Source of the DNA: Sulfurimonas sp.
GTDB taxonomy: Bacteria > Campylobacterota > Campylobacteria > Campylobacterales > Sulfurimonadaceae
Direction of reading: 5' to 3'
Assembly (NCBI GenBank): GCA_002899765.1
Contig: PPDH01000029.1
Location: forward strand, 21,551 to 85,550
DNA: 64,000 bases
In this document: piece after piece, positions 27,506-37,138 of the stretch
Layout of the letters: each line of letters begins with the position of its first letter
How positions within the stretch are numbered: the stretch's first letter is position 1
The notes under the pieces: generated by a model
What the model saw: the letters and a program-made list of their open reading frames with translations, nothing else
What the model was told of the DNA's origin: nothing
Databases searched by the model: none
Program-made: the position numbers and the translations under genes

Positions 27506-29512
27506 GTGGAATCTATTCAACAACAAGCAATTCATACATTTCAAGAAAATTTATCTTATTTAAGAGAAATGCACCCAAATGTTTTCAAGAAAGTAGATAT
27601 TTTAAATCATGCTATTGAAAATGGCTCTTATAAAGAAAAATATTCTCTTGAGTATAAAAATGGGTACTTTGATGTCTTAGACCTTCAAACAAACCACTAT
27701 TTGTACAATCAAAGCAGCATCGAGCATGCGAAGACATTGACAAAACAGGTCAACTTTAAAAAATCATCCAGCGTTATAGAGAGTTTTTACAAACAACACT
27801 TAACACAAGAAGATGTAGATAGATACGACTCTAAACCACCAAAGCTAGACCCTTTATTTGCTGCCGCAAAAATAATTTACTATGCAAATAACGTATCATC
27901 CGAAGATGATGAGATGAAATATATACAAAAATATATATTTTGCGGCGTCGGCTTAGGTTTGCACATACCGCTTATTCAAAACAAAACAAAATCACAGCAG
28001 CTTTTTATAATGGAAGACAATCTTGAACTTTTTAGACTATCGCTTTTTACCACGGATTACAAAGCGTTGTCCACAAAAGCAAAACTCTATTTTTCTATCA
28101 TGGATGATGAAGCGGATTTTAAAAACTCAATAGAGTATTTTTATGTCTTGGGCTTTAACAACAACCACTACTTAAAATATTCACTTTTCTCACAATCGGA
28201 TTTACCAAAAATAAAAAAGGTTCAAAGGTTTATAGTTTCTAACGTTTTTTTATAATACCCCTATTCTGACACATTGAGATCTCATTTAAAATCTCCGGAA
28301 TATTTAGTGGAAGGTTACCCTTTTATAGACTTTTCAACCATTCATAAAAACTCCCTTTTTTCCAACAAACCGCTTCTTTTTTTAGCTGCGGGACCTTCAC
28401 TCGATAGCAATTCAAAGTGGCTTCAAGAGAATAAAGATAAATTTTATATAGTATGCGTACTTGCTGCAGTCAAAACGCTCTTCAAGCTAGATATAAAACC
28501 TGACATAGTAGTACATATAGACGATAAGGCAATATCTGTTAATTTTCTTGACGGTGTCGATAAAAAGAGTTTTTTAAATAAAACAGTTTTTATCTTTTCA
28601 TCTACGGTTTCTAGAAATGTAATAGAGAGTTTTGATAAAGAAAATATCTTCTTTTTCGATAAAAGCGCAAGCTATAAGATAGATTTTGGATTTTTTTACT
28701 CTGTTAGCGTCGGCGAAACCGGTTATGCCATAAGCTTATTACTGGGAGCAAAAGAGCTATATCTGCTCGGACTTGACTTAGCGCTTGATCCACAGACAAA
28801 AAGAAGTCATGCAGAGGGGCATATGTCAAGCTCTGTTATAGACCAAAAAGAGACTGAAAATTATCTTCATTTGCATACAAGTATGCTGGAAGTAAAAGGG
28901 AATTTTTTAAAAGTTGTTCCGACAACCACTACTTTATCGCTTTCTATAACTTATTTTAATGATTTTTCGGACAGATATCTTATAAACAATCAAAAGGTTT
29001 ACAACCTTGGCAACGGAGCCTATCTAAAGGGAGCAACTCCGCTAAAAACTGAAGATGTAGCTACGGCTAGGTTTTCAACTTTAGCACGGCAAGAAAAGTT
29101 TGAGGCTATAAAAGTATTCTTAAGAGAGATTTCACAATGCGGTGCAAATGAAAAAGATATAAAATCTTTAGAAGAGCAGTTACAAGAAGCACTTAGGGTA
29201 AAAATGCATGTACTAAAATTTAAAAAAACAGCACCCACGAGCAATTACGAATCATATATGAAAACTTTTTATATATTGACAACAGAAATGATAAATGAAA
29301 AAAGTACTAAGAAATACGCAGTTAATACAATCTTTTATAGCTATTTGCCAATAATAAGCGGTTATATATTTAATATATTTAATACAAAAAATCTAAAAAA
29401 CTCTAAAAGACACCTAAAAAAGATACATGATATTTTCTCAGAGCAGGTTATAAAAATCTTAGATTTATATATAGATACAATGAGTGTTTATAAAAAGTGG
29501 ATAGAAAAATAA
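27506..29512 (+). pseudogene. Motility accessory factor (Maf, DUF115 family), interrupted by one stop
   Basis: Maf proteins transfer nonulosonic acids to flagellin in Campylobacterota. The 668 codons read as an N-terminal domain (HPNVFKKVDIL, FCGVGLGLHIPLI) and the central MAF_flag10/DUF115 core (FLAAGPSLDSNSKWLQ, YIVCVLAAVKTLFKLDIKPD, VGETGYAISLLLGAKELYLLG with LDLAL), then a helical tail. Codon 250 (28253-28255) is TAA in NVFL-*-YPYSD, plausibly GAA; the core begins only downstream, so a product stopping there would be inactive. Start GTG at 27506 has AAGG about 10 bases upstream. It closes the sigma-54 operon and is convergent with flagellin. Confidence 0.88.
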
Positions 29513-29515
29513 AAA

Positions 29516-29542
29516 AGGGAAGCGGCAATGTGCCTCTTCCCT
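29516..29542 (-). terminator. Intrinsic terminator of the flagellin gene
   Basis: On the minus strand AGGGAAG pairs with CTTCCCT, with an inner GGCA/TGCC stem, followed by a run of T (TTTTTTATTTTT). It begins 26 bp after the flagellin stop and is a textbook rho-independent terminator. Confidence 0.85.
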
Positions 29543-29567
29543 CAAGATAACAAAGAAATATTTTAGA

Positions 29568-31316
29568 CTACTGAAGTAGTCTAAGGACATTTTGCTGAAC
29601 AGCGTTAGCTTGACTCATAGCGTAAGCGCCAGACTGAGCTAATATGTTATGTTTTGCAAAGTTTGCACTCTCTGCCGCAAAGTCAACATCACGAATCTGT
29701 GATTCTGCTGCTGAAACGTTTACTTTTGTTACAGAGATATTTCTAATAGTAGATTCTAGCTGATTTTGCGTAGAACCTATGTTCGAGCGAATCTCATCAA
29801 GATTTTTAAGAGCACTGTCAGCGATAAGAATTGCAACCTCAGCACTCTCACGACTCGTTACATCAACATCTTCCAAAGACACTCCAGTATCAGTCGGAGT
29901 ATAACCACCGGCAGTGAAACCAAATGAAAGAGGATCAGTACCGCCTATTGTCACTTTTTCCTCACTGTAAATGTTAACCACGCCTTTTGTAGAGCTGTTT
30001 GTTATTCCTGCAGCAAAACCATAAGTAGCAGCAGCCGTTCCGCCGACATTTAAATCATCCCCATTGTTAACATTGAGCGTTATAGCACCCGCTGCTAGAG
30101 TAGAAGTTTCAAATCCTTCTATAGCTTTGATAGCTTCCAACAACTTCGCACCTGCATTATTAGCAGTTCCGCCGTCACCGTATGTTCCTGCCATATCTAC
30201 ACCATTGATAATCAATGCTCCAACAGCAATAGTTAAAGAATCCGCAGTCGTTGATGTGCCTGCACTTGTTACACCCGCATCAGTAGTAACCGTACTTGTC
30301 AAACCTGCAGCCGTAAGAGCCGGAGCTGCACCGCCTACCGCAATATTGCGACCGTCTTCAGCAGTTAAAACAAGTTTACCCCCAGATATCTCAGCAGTTA
30401 CACCTGATTGGGCAGAAATATCATTAATAGCTCTTACAAGTGCGCCGTTCGAATCACCAGCAACAAAAGTTTTTGAAGCAACATCCACTGAATACCCATT
30501 GATTGTTAAAGTAGCTCCCGCTGTTAAAACAGCCCCCGCAACCGCACCGCCGGTAACTTTTGTAGTAGCATCCGCAAGCAATCCTGTTGCATCCGTAATA
30601 GCAGCCGCTAAAGTTTTACCGTCTTGAACTCTTGTAGGAGAAAGCGTACTAAGAGATGCAGAAACATCAAAACCGTTTACCGTAAATTCATTTGTTTTAA
30701 GAACCCTACCCGCACTACTCTCAACCGAGTTTCCAGCAGTAAGCGCAGCCCACGTAGCAGAATCAGCAGTAGTATCACTAGCATCATTGTTTACAGCCGT
30801 AATGTTTCCGACATCTGAAATTTTTGTAGAATTTACAGAGATGTTTACCGTCTCGCCTGCATATGCACCGATATGGAACGCTTTGTCTGTAAAAGTACCA
30901 TCAAGAAGTTTTTGTCCATTGAACTGAGTTGTATTTGCTATTGAGTCAGCAGCTTCTAAAAGCTTATCGATGTCTCTTTGAATAGCAGCACGAGAGTCAC
31001 TGTTTTGACCATCAGATGATGCTTGAATAGCTTTCGTTCTTATGGTATTGATAATATTTTCATATTCATCAAGAGCACCGTCAGCCGTTTGAGCAACACC
31101 GATACCGTCATTAGCATTACTTATAGCTTGACCAAGACCTGTTGACTGAGCACGAAGCGAGTTCGCAATAGCAAGACCAGAAGCATCGTCAGCAGCTTTG
31201 TTGATACGAAGACCTGAACTTAAAGAAGCAAGACTTTTGTCAAGTCCAACGTTGTTGTTTGAAGCATTTCTGTGTGCGTCCATTGCCGCAATGTTTGTGT
31301 TAATTCTAAATCCCAT
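29568..31316 (-). CDS. Flagellin
   Basis: Major filament protein of 582 residues. The N-terminal D0/D1 coiled region is canonical (MGFRINTNIAAMDAHRNA, SSGLRINKAADDASGLAIA, QAISNANDGIGVAQTADGAL), as is the C-terminus (VNVSAAESQIRDVDFAAES, NILAQSGAYAMSQANAVQQ, NVLRLLQ). Residues about 180-485 form a large Ala/Thr/Gly/Asp-rich surface region, the part usually glycosylated. It has a sigma-28 promoter, a strong terminator and lies beside the nonulosonate operon with maf. A long open frame antisense to the Ala-rich centre is a by-product of composition. Confidence 0.95.
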   Translation of the reverse strand: MGFRINTNIAAMDAHRNASNNNVGLDKSLASLSSGLRINKAADDASGLAIANSLRAQSTGLGQAISNANDGIGVAQTADGALDEYENIINTIRTKAIQASSDGQNSDSRAAIQRDIDKLLEAADSIANTTQFNGQKLLDGTFTDKAFHIGAYAGETVNISVNSTKISDVGNITAVNNDASDTTADSATWAALTAGNSVESSAGRVLKTNEFTVNGFDVSASLSTLSPTRVQDGKTLAAAITDATGLLADATTKVTGGAVAGAVLTAGATLTINGYSVDVASKTFVAGDSNGALVRAINDISAQSGVTAEISGGKLVLTAEDGRNIAVGGAAPALTAAGLTSTVTTDAGVTSAGTSTTADSLTIAVGALIINGVDMAGTYGDGGTANNAGAKLLEAIKAIEGFETSTLAAGAITLNVNNGDDLNVGGTAAATYGFAAGITNSSTKGVVNIYSEEKVTIGGTDPLSFGFTAGGYTPTDTGVSLEDVDVTSRESAEVAILIADSALKNLDEIRSNIGSTQNQLESTIRNISVTKVNVSAAESQIRDVDFAAESANFAKHNILAQSGAYAMSQANAVQQNVLRLLQ

Positions 31317-31390
31317 AATAAATCCTTTTCGGGTAGAGCCTTACACTCTAAGTTAATTTTTTATCTAGGCATCCATGCCTTGATGTTAAC

Positions 31391-31420
31391 TAAATCGACA
31401 GCAAAAAAAATAACTTTAAT
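31391..31420 (-). promoter_or_regulatory. Sigma-28 (FliA) promoter of flagellin
   Basis: On the minus strand TAAAGTTA, 11 bases, then TCGATTTA; the TAAA to CGAT spacing is 17 bases as in the FliA consensus. The transcript would start near 31384, giving a leader of about 68 bases that contains an AGGCAT/ATGCCT hairpin (31365-31378). Confidence 0.65.
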
Positions 31421-31445
31421 TTTTTTGCAAAAAATTTATATTGGA

Positions 31446-32102
31446 TTATTTTAACTCTAAAAGATATCCGCCGGGTATCTTTTTCAAACCGTATCTATAG
31501 AGTCCGTCAAGCTCAAGTACTACTCTGTAGTAACCGTCATGATTGCCTATTCTTACCTCTTTAAATATATTGTCCGGGATTTTTTTGACATGGCTTTTTA
31601 TATCTGTATCTTTTTTAAAGTCTATTACTACTCTGTGGGGATTTACAAGCAAGAAATCTCTGATTGCCTCATCTGTTGTTGTTAACTTTAAATTTTTTCC
31701 CATTGAAGAGAGCGATAGATGCTTTATGGAGGCTATATTTTTGTACGACTCTTTCTTTTGAGTGGTTTTTTGAGTTGATACTTTTGTTTGAGGCTGCATG
31801 TTACTCTCTTGTTGAGCATAACTCTGAGAGATAAAAAGAGGAAGATGCAAATCAACGGCATTATCAAGTTCTATGCTTTTACTCTCTATAGAACCGTCTA
31901 GGTTTTTAAACTCAACCGTTACTTTTTGAAGGACTCTTGCTTGTGGAGGAAGGGAAATTGTAGCTCTTTTTAGAGGTTCACTCTCTCTTTTTTCGTTTGA
32001 GGTAACCAGCATGTCTCTCTCTCCATCGGATGGAAAAAAAGGATTTTCTCTAGCGTTAAGGAGAAGAAAAAACAAATAAGATATAAAAAAAACTCTAATC
32101 AA
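31446..32102 (-). CDS. AMIN-domain exported protein
   Basis: Secreted or periplasmic protein with an N-terminal signal (LIRVFFISYLFFLLLNA) and a C-terminal AMIN domain (about the last 90 residues: HRVVIDFKKDT, KEVRIGNHDGYYRVVLELDG, GGYLLELK), a fold that binds peptidoglycan or secretin-type partners. I chose the TTG at 32102 because AAAGGAG lies 5 bases upstream; in-frame ATGs at 32117 and 32129 are alternatives. The middle is Ser/Gln/Thr/Lys-rich and probably disordered. It follows the FtsB-like gene on the same strand, the order commonly seen next to eno and recA in Campylobacterota. Confidence 0.8.
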   Translation of the reverse strand: MIRVFFISYLFFLLLNARENPFFPSDGERDMLVTSNEKRESEPLKRATISLPPQARVLQKVTVEFKNLDGSIESKSIELDNAVDLHLPLFISQSYAQQESNMQPQTKVSTQKTTQKKESYKNIASIKHLSLSSMGKNLKLTTTDEAIRDFLLVNPHRVVIDFKKDTDIKSHVKKIPDNIFKEVRIGNHDGYYRVVLELDGLYRYGLKKIPGGYLLELK

Positions 32103-32125
32103 AACTACTCCTTTCATAATGTTAA

Positions 32126-32208
32126 ACACTCAAACGAACTCGTCCGTTTGAGTGGCAGGGACTTGATGTCCCTACAACCCCCTAAAGCTACGAAAAAACA
32201 AGTTTTTC
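32126..32208. repeat. Cluster of three intergenic hairpins
   Basis: Three consecutive stem-loops fill the gap between the AMIN and FtsB-like genes: CACTCAAACG/CGTTTGAGTG with loop AACTCGTC (32126-32153), AGGGAC/GTCCCT (32156-32172) and CGAAAAA/TTTTTCG (32190-32208). The first has the same 8-base loop as a hairpin upstream of nifU (38171-38194). Confidence 0.65.
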
Positions 32209-32242
32209 GAGATTTATATGGTGTATTATATCAAGATAACTG

Positions 32243-32521
32243 CTATTTTGCAGAAATCTCTTTTAGTTCAAAATACTCTTTTTGGAGTTCCGCATTTTGA
32301 GCTCTGAGTCTCTAAATCTCGCTTTGTAGATACCCCTCATAATCTTCAAGCCCCAAAAGAACTTCCAAAGAGTTAGTACCGTAAAGAAGTATTCCTATAT
32401 ATACTCCGCTTGCTAAAACTAAAAGAAGAAGCACCAAGAACTTTGTTAAAGATAGACCAAGATATTTTTGTGTAACACCTCTGGTGTCGTCTATTCCCTC
32501 ATAAAGCTCTTCGTTTGTCAT
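32243..32521 (-). pseudogene. FtsB/DivIC-like small membrane protein, interrupted by one stop
   Basis: Small bitopic protein of 92 codons: a cytosolic N-terminus, one membrane helix (FLVLLLLVLASGVYIGILLY, residues 28-47) and then a coiled-coil stretch (LRAQNAELQKEYFELKEI), the layout of FtsB/DivIC septum proteins. Codon 70 (32312-32314) is TAG in QSEI-*-RLRAQ, in the coiled coil where Glu (GAG) is expected. The remaining 22 codons keep the heptad pattern. It lies 9 bp after eno on the same strand. The FtsB assignment rests on architecture and position, not on sequence identity. Confidence 0.75.
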
Positions 32522-32530
32522 GCTTTACTC

Positions 32531-33796
32531 TTAGCTGAAAAGTTTTGAACCTAAATACTCACCGTAAACAACTTCATTTTCTATCTCTAAGAGGCGATTG
32601 TACTTAGCTGTTCTCTCTGAGCGGGCAGTAGAACCTGTTTTAATCTCACCGCAGTTTAGAGCTACGGCAAAATCTGCGATAAAAGCATCTTCGCTCTCGC
32701 CTGAACGGTGACTCATAACACACTTATATCCGTTTCTTTGAGCAAGGCGGACGGTAAGCATAGTTTCACTTACTGAACCGATTTGGTTTGGCTTAATCAA
32801 GATGGAGTTTGCAATTCCTTTTTGGATTCCCTCATTTAAAATATTTGCATTTGTAACAAAGAGATCATCACCTACAAGTTGTACTTTATCGCCCAGTTTT
32901 TCAGTCAGTATCTTCCAACCGTCCCAATCATCTTCACTTAAGCCGTCTTCAATAGATACGATAGGATATTTTGAGCATAAATCAACATAGTAATCAACAA
33001 GCTCAGCAGAAGTTACTGTTCTGTTTTCGCTCTCAAGTCTGTATCCGCCATCTGCCACAAGCTCAGATGCAGCAACGTCAAGCGCTATCGCCATCTGCTC
33101 TCCTGCTTTGTATCCTGCCGCCTTTATCGCTTCCATGATAATCTCGATAGGCTCTTCGTTTGAGCTTAAATCAGGTGCAAAACCACCCTCGTCTCCTAAT
33201 GCAGTATTGTGTTTTTTTGCTTTTAAAATAGCTTTTAGGTTATGGTAAACCTCTGCTGAAGCTTGAAGTGAAGTAGCAAAATCTTCAAATCCGACCGGCA
33301 TAATCATGTACTCTTGAAAATCTACCGAGTTATCGGCATGTGAGCCGCCGTTGATGATGTTTAGCATCGGTGTAGGCATAACCATAGCGTTAGCACCGCC
33401 AAGATAGCGATAAAGCGGGATACCCAAACTCTTTGCTGCGGCACGTGCAACTGCCATGGAGACACCTAGAACTGCATTAGCACCCAAGTTTCCATAGTTC
33501 TCAGTTCCGTCAAGCTCTTTCATTGTAGCATCGATTACAGCTTGATTAAACGGAGACAGCCCGATGATAGCATCGGAAATCTGAGTGTTTACATTTTCTA
33601 CTGCTTTTAATACACCTTTGCCCATGTATCTGCTGCCGCCATCACGAAGTTCCAACGCTTCGCGCTTACCTGTGCTTGCACCCGATGGTACAATCGCACT
33701 CTCTTTTGTTCCGTCACTAAGTTCTACTGTTGCTTTTACAGTCGGGTTTCCGCGTGAATCCATCACTTCAATTGCACTGACATTATCTATAAACAT
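32531..33796 (-). CDS. eno: Enolase
   Basis: Glycolytic enolase interconverting 2-phosphoglycerate and PEP. All signatures are present in 421 residues: [78 protein letters not shown] and the terminal [10 protein letters not shown]. The metal-binding acids D (ALDVAASE), E (SIEDG) and D (GDDLF) and the catalytic Lys are intact. It is downstream of recA across a 160-bp gap containing a palindromic repeat and leads into the FtsB-like and AMIN genes. Confidence 0.97.
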   Translation of the reverse strand: MFIDNVSAIEVMDSRGNPTVKATVELSDGTKESAIVPSGASTGKREALELRDGGSRYMGKGVLKAVENVNTQISDAIIGLSPFNQAVIDATMKELDGTENYGNLGANAVLGVSMAVARAAAKSLGIPLYRYLGGANAMVMPTPMLNIINGGSHADNSVDFQEYMIMPVGFEDFATSLQASAEVYHNLKAILKAKKHNTALGDEGGFAPDLSSNEEPIEIIMEAIKAAGYKAGEQMAIALDVAASELVADGGYRLESENRTVTSAELVDYYVDLCSKYPIVSIEDGLSEDDWDGWKILTEKLGDKVQLVGDDLFVTNANILNEGIQKGIANSILIKPNQIGSVSETMLTVRLAQRNGYKCVMSHRSGESEDAFIADFAVALNCGEIKTGSTARSERTAKYNRLLEIENEVVYGEYLGSKLFS

Positions 33797-33841
33797 TATT
33801 TATCTACCTTTTTTATATTATTGAATACTCTGATTAAACAT

Positions 33842-33908
33842 AGATTGCTTCGTCGCAAGCTCCTCGCAATGACAAGCGTGGCAACCTCAATAACAAGCGT
33901 TGCAATCT
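33842..33908. repeat. Palindromic intergenic repeat with an internal tandem duplication
   Basis: A 67-bp element bounded by AGATTGC and GCAATCT. Inside, 33867-33887 and 33888-33908 are tandem 21-bp copies matching at 18 positions (core ACAAGCG). It belongs to the same family as 16483-16560. Confidence 0.65.
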
Positions 33909-33968
33909 AAAAACTTGATTATTCAGAGAATTATATTATTTTTAATTTTTTACCACTTAAAGTGCGGA

Positions 33969-35006
33969 TTATAAATCCGCGTCTTCCATATCTAAAGTAT
34001 CCATGGTTATAAGGGAGTTTATGCCCATGGCTGTTTTTATCTTCTCTTCAACTTCACGAGCAAGTTCCGGATCTTCTATAAACTTAGCCTTGACATTTTC
34101 ACGTCCTTGACCAAGTTTTGTCTCTCCATAAGAGAACCATGCACCGCTTTTGTCTATGATATCAAGCTTAACGCCATAATCGACAAGTTCACCCTCTTTT
34201 GAGATGCCTTCACCGAACATTATATCAAACTCAGCCTGACGAAACGGAGGCGCTACTTTGTTTTTTATAACCTTTGCTTTTACACGGTTACCTATTTGGC
34301 TCTCACCCTGCTTTAGGGATGCAATACGCCTTACATCTATACGAACCGAAGCATAAAACTTAAGCGCATTACCTCCCGTAGTAGTCTCTGGAGAACCATA
34401 TCCCATCATACCGATTTTCATACGAATCTGATTGATAAAAATAACCGTACAGTTCATTTTATGTAAAATACCCGTTAATTTGCGAAGTGCTTTTGACATA
34501 AGACGTGCTTGAACACCGACGTTTTGGTCGGACATTTCACCCTCTATTTCAGATTTTGGCGTAAGTGCTGCAACCGAGTCGATAACTATAAGGTCTATTG
34601 CACCGCTGCGAGCGATAGTCTCAACAATATCCAAAGCCTGTTCACCGTAATCGGGTTGAGAGACGAGCAGGTTGTCAACATCAACGCCAAGATTTTTAGC
34701 ATACCCTACATCAAGTGCATGTTCAGCATCAATAAATGCGCAAACACCGCCTTTTTTCTGGCACTCTGCAGTTATTTGAAGTGCCAAGGTTGTCTTTCCT
34801 GAACTCTCTGGTCCGTATATCTCTACAACTCTGCCTTGTGGTATTCCGCCTATACCGAGTGCAAGGTCAAGCCCAAGAGAGCCGGTACTAATCGACTCAA
34901 TCGGCATTATCTCTTTATCACCGAGTCTCATAAGCGCACCCTTGCCGAATGCCTTATCAATCTGTTTCATAGCTAAGTCTAATGATTTTTGTTTATTCGC
35001 GTCCAT
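33969..35006 (-). CDS. recA: Recombinase RecA
   Basis: Homologous recombination and SOS coprotease, 345 residues. Walker A is GPESSGKTT, Walker [11 protein letters not shown], with the canonical [10 protein letters not shown] and [12 protein letters not shown] stretches. I take the ATG at 35006 (MDANKQK), which has an AGAGAG site upstream; the frame extends another 14 codons to 35048 but that N-terminus is not family-like. No LexA-type box is obvious. Eno follows on the same strand. Confidence 0.97.
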   Translation of the reverse strand: MDANKQKSLDLAMKQIDKAFGKGALMRLGDKEIMPIESISTGSLGLDLALGIGGIPQGRVVEIYGPESSGKTTLALQITAECQKKGGVCAFIDAEHALDVGYAKNLGVDVDNLLVSQPDYGEQALDIVETIARSGAIDLIVIDSVAALTPKSEIEGEMSDQNVGVQARLMSKALRKLTGILHKMNCTVIFINQIRMKIGMMGYGSPETTTGGNALKFYASVRIDVRRIASLKQGESQIGNRVKAKVIKNKVAPPFRQAEFDIMFGEGISKEGELVDYGVKLDIIDKSGAWFSYGETKLGQGRENVKAKFIEDPELAREVEEKIKTAMGINSLITMDTLDMEDADL

Positions 35007-35178
35007 TTTTGGCTCTCTTGTATTAAATTTAGACTTATTATATGGCAATTTTATTTTTTCGTCTAAAAATATTGCAAATTGTCATATTTTTATATAGAAA
35101 TTCCATATAAAATTAGGGGGATTTTATCCTTATTTGGTTAAAATTTAGTTTATATTTTTAAGTAGATAGGCGATTGAT

Positions 35179-36042
35179 TTGAAAAAAACAGTTATTGCAC
35201 ACTCTCCCGACGCTGATGACGTATTTATGTATTATGCTATTAAATTTGGCTGGGTAGATATGGATGGCGTAAAATTTGACAATATTGCCGAGGACATTCA
35301 AACTCTCAATGAAAAAGCATTAGGGGGAGTTTATGAGATAGTTGCCATCAGTTTTGCTCTCTACCCGCATATAAGAGATGATTATGCTCTTTTACGTACC
35401 GCCGTCAGTTTTGGAGAGGGCTACGGACCAAAACTCATCAAAAAAAAGGGTGTTAAACTCAAGCGCAATTTTAAAGTTGCTCTTAGCGGTAAACACACAA
35501 CCAACGCTATGCTTTTTCGTATAGCTTACCCTGATGCTAAAGTAACTTATATGAACTTTTTAGAAATTGAACAAGCTGTTTTAGACGGCAAAGTAGATGC
35601 AGGCGTTTTGATTCATGAGAGCATATTAACTTATGACAAAGAGCTTGAAGTAGAGCGAGAAATGTGGGATATATGGCAAGAACTCGCAGGAGAAGATTTA
35701 CCCCTTCCTCTTGGAGGAATGGCAATTAGCCGCTCGATTCCGCTAAACAAAGCAATTAAATATGAACAAACGCTCACAAAAGCAGTACATGTAGCAAGAG
35801 AACATAAACATAAACTCTCTCAAATGCTGCTAGAGAGAGATTTGGTACGTATAGATGCCCCTACTTTAGACAAATATCTTGAGCTTTACGCAAATGACAA
35901 CTCTATAACTCTGAGCGAACTGCAATATAGAGCCATTAACAAACTTTTTTAGATTGGCTACAAAAACGGTTTTTATGATATCCCCATAAAAGCTGAAGAG
36001 TTTATGATACCGACTGAGTATCAAGAGATAAGAAATTCATAA
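35179..36042 (+). pseudogene. mqnD: 1,4-dihydroxy-6-naphthoate synthase MqnD, with a late in-frame stop
   Basis: Futalosine-pathway enzyme that converts cyclic dehypoxanthinylfutalosine to 1,4-dihydroxy-6-naphthoate for menaquinone. The periplasmic-binding-protein-like fold shows HSPDADDVFMYYAI at the start, EIVAISFALYPHI, LSGKHTTNAMLF, DAGVLIHES and LPLPLGGMAI. Codon 258 (35950-35952) is TAG in NKLF-*-IGYKNGFYD, explained as GAG; the last 29 codons continue in frame to a TAATG overlap with fliQ. Because the stop is near the end, a shortened product could retain some function, and it would uncouple fliQ translation. Confidence 0.9.
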
Positions 36043-36308
36043 TGGAAGCAAAACTTGTCGCTCTTGGAATTGACACCTTTAAAATAGCTCTTATGCTGGC
36101 ACTTCCGGGTCTTTTAACGGGTATGTTTATAGGCTTGGCAGTAAGTATATTTCAGGCTACTACGCAGATTAATGAGATGACGTTGAGCTTTATCCCTAAA
36201 ATTATCGGTGTCGTTATTGTTGTAATACTAACGATGCCTTGGATGTTAAACGCGATGACCGACTTCTCTCTTAGTATATTTAACATGATTCCCAACTTTA
36301 TAGAGTAA
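36042..36308 (+). CDS. fliQ: Flagellar biosynthesis protein FliQ
   Basis: Small 88-residue integral membrane component of the flagellar type III export gate, with two hydrophobic helices (IALMLALPGLLTGMFIGLAV and IIGVVIVVILTMPWML) separated by the conserved QATTQINEMTLSFIPK segment. Its ATG overlaps the original mqnD stop (TAATG) and its own stop overlaps the murB ATG, so the three are translationally coupled. Confidence 0.95.
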   Translation: MEAKLVALGIDTFKIALMLALPGLLTGMFIGLAVSIFQATTQINEMTLSFIPKIIGVVIVVILTMPWMLNAMTDFSLSIFNMIPNFIE

Positions 36309-37135
36309 TGAAACATCAAAACATAAACTTCTCACAATTTTCTTCAATCAAAATCGGCGGGAATTTAGATGTTTTTCTGCTTGAAGATTGCAGCCAAAAC
36401 TATGAAGATTTTTACATTATCGGCTCATGCAACAATATTTTGATAGGCGAAGAACCTCCTCCTCTTTTAAAACTAAGTAAAAAATATAACTATATAAAGA
36501 TAGAGGAGAACACTCTTAAAATCGGCGGTGCTACGCCATCAGGGAAAATCGCCTCTTTTTGCAAAAAACACGATATAGCAAACTTTGAGTTTCTCTCTCA
36601 TCTGCCGGGAACTTTAGGCGGTTTGGTATACATGAACGCGGGGCTTAAAGAGTATGAAATATTTAATCATCTGCTCTTTATAACTACATGTAGCGGTGTT
36701 TTTCAAAAGAGCGAGATTGCGCATGGATACAGGTTTACAAATATTAAAACTCCTATCTTAGAAGCAGTATTTACGCTTGAGTATGATTATGATAAAGAGA
36801 AACTCTCAATGTTTAAAGCGATGCGCCATAACCAACCATCAACACCGAGTGCAGGAAGCTGTTTTAAAAATCCACAAAATGATTATGCAGGCAGACTTAT
36901 AGAAGCAGTCGGGCTTAAAGGCTACAGAGTGGGTGGAATGGAGTTCAGCAAAGAACATGCAAATTTTTTGGTAAACGTGAAAAACGGAATATTTGATGAT
37001 GCAATATTTTTGATACAAGAAGCTCAAAAACGAGTCTATGATAAATTTAAAATTTGGCTTGAGTGCGAGATTGCAGTTTTAGACATGAGATATATGGGTA
37101 AGAACTCACCGCTTCTTAATCCCTACAAAAAGTAG
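36308..37135 (+). CDS. murB: UDP-N-acetylenolpyruvoylglucosamine reductase
   Basis: Cytoplasmic FAD enzyme reducing enolpyruvyl-UDP-GlcNAc to UDP-MurNAc. Compact type-II-like form of 275 residues with FSSIKIGG at the start, FEFLSHLPGTLGGLVYMNAG in the FAD domain, the catalytic Ser in AGSCFKNP and the catalytic Glu in LECEIAVL. The AGRLIEAVGLKGYRVGGMEFS segment is typical. Coupled to fliQ by TAATG; convergent with nifU with only 3 bp between stops. Confidence 0.95.
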   Translation: MKHQNINFSQFSSIKIGGNLDVFLLEDCSQNYEDFYIIGSCNNILIGEEPPPLLKLSKKYNYIKIEENTLKIGGATPSGKIASFCKKHDIANFEFLSHLPGTLGGLVYMNAGLKEYEIFNHLLFITTCSGVFQKSEIAHGYRFTNIKTPILEAVFTLEYDYDKEKLSMFKAMRHNQPSTPSAGSCFKNPQNDYAGRLIEAVGLKGYRVGGMEFSKEHANFLVNVKNGIFDDAIFLIQEAQKRVYDKFKIWLECEIAVLDMRYMGKNSPLLNPYKK

Positions 37136-37138
37136 GAA

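Noticed and set aside
30064-30627. 187-codon open frame antisense to flagellin
   Set aside because: It is an Ala/Pro/Val-rich mirror of the Ala/Thr/Gly-rich flagellin centre, has no start context and no family-like motifs.
35950-35952. Programmed readthrough or pyrrolysine/selenocysteine insertion at the internal stops
   Set aside because: The stops are of all three kinds, in unrelated genes, at non-catalytic sites, with no common downstream element seen. A mutational or technical cause is simpler.
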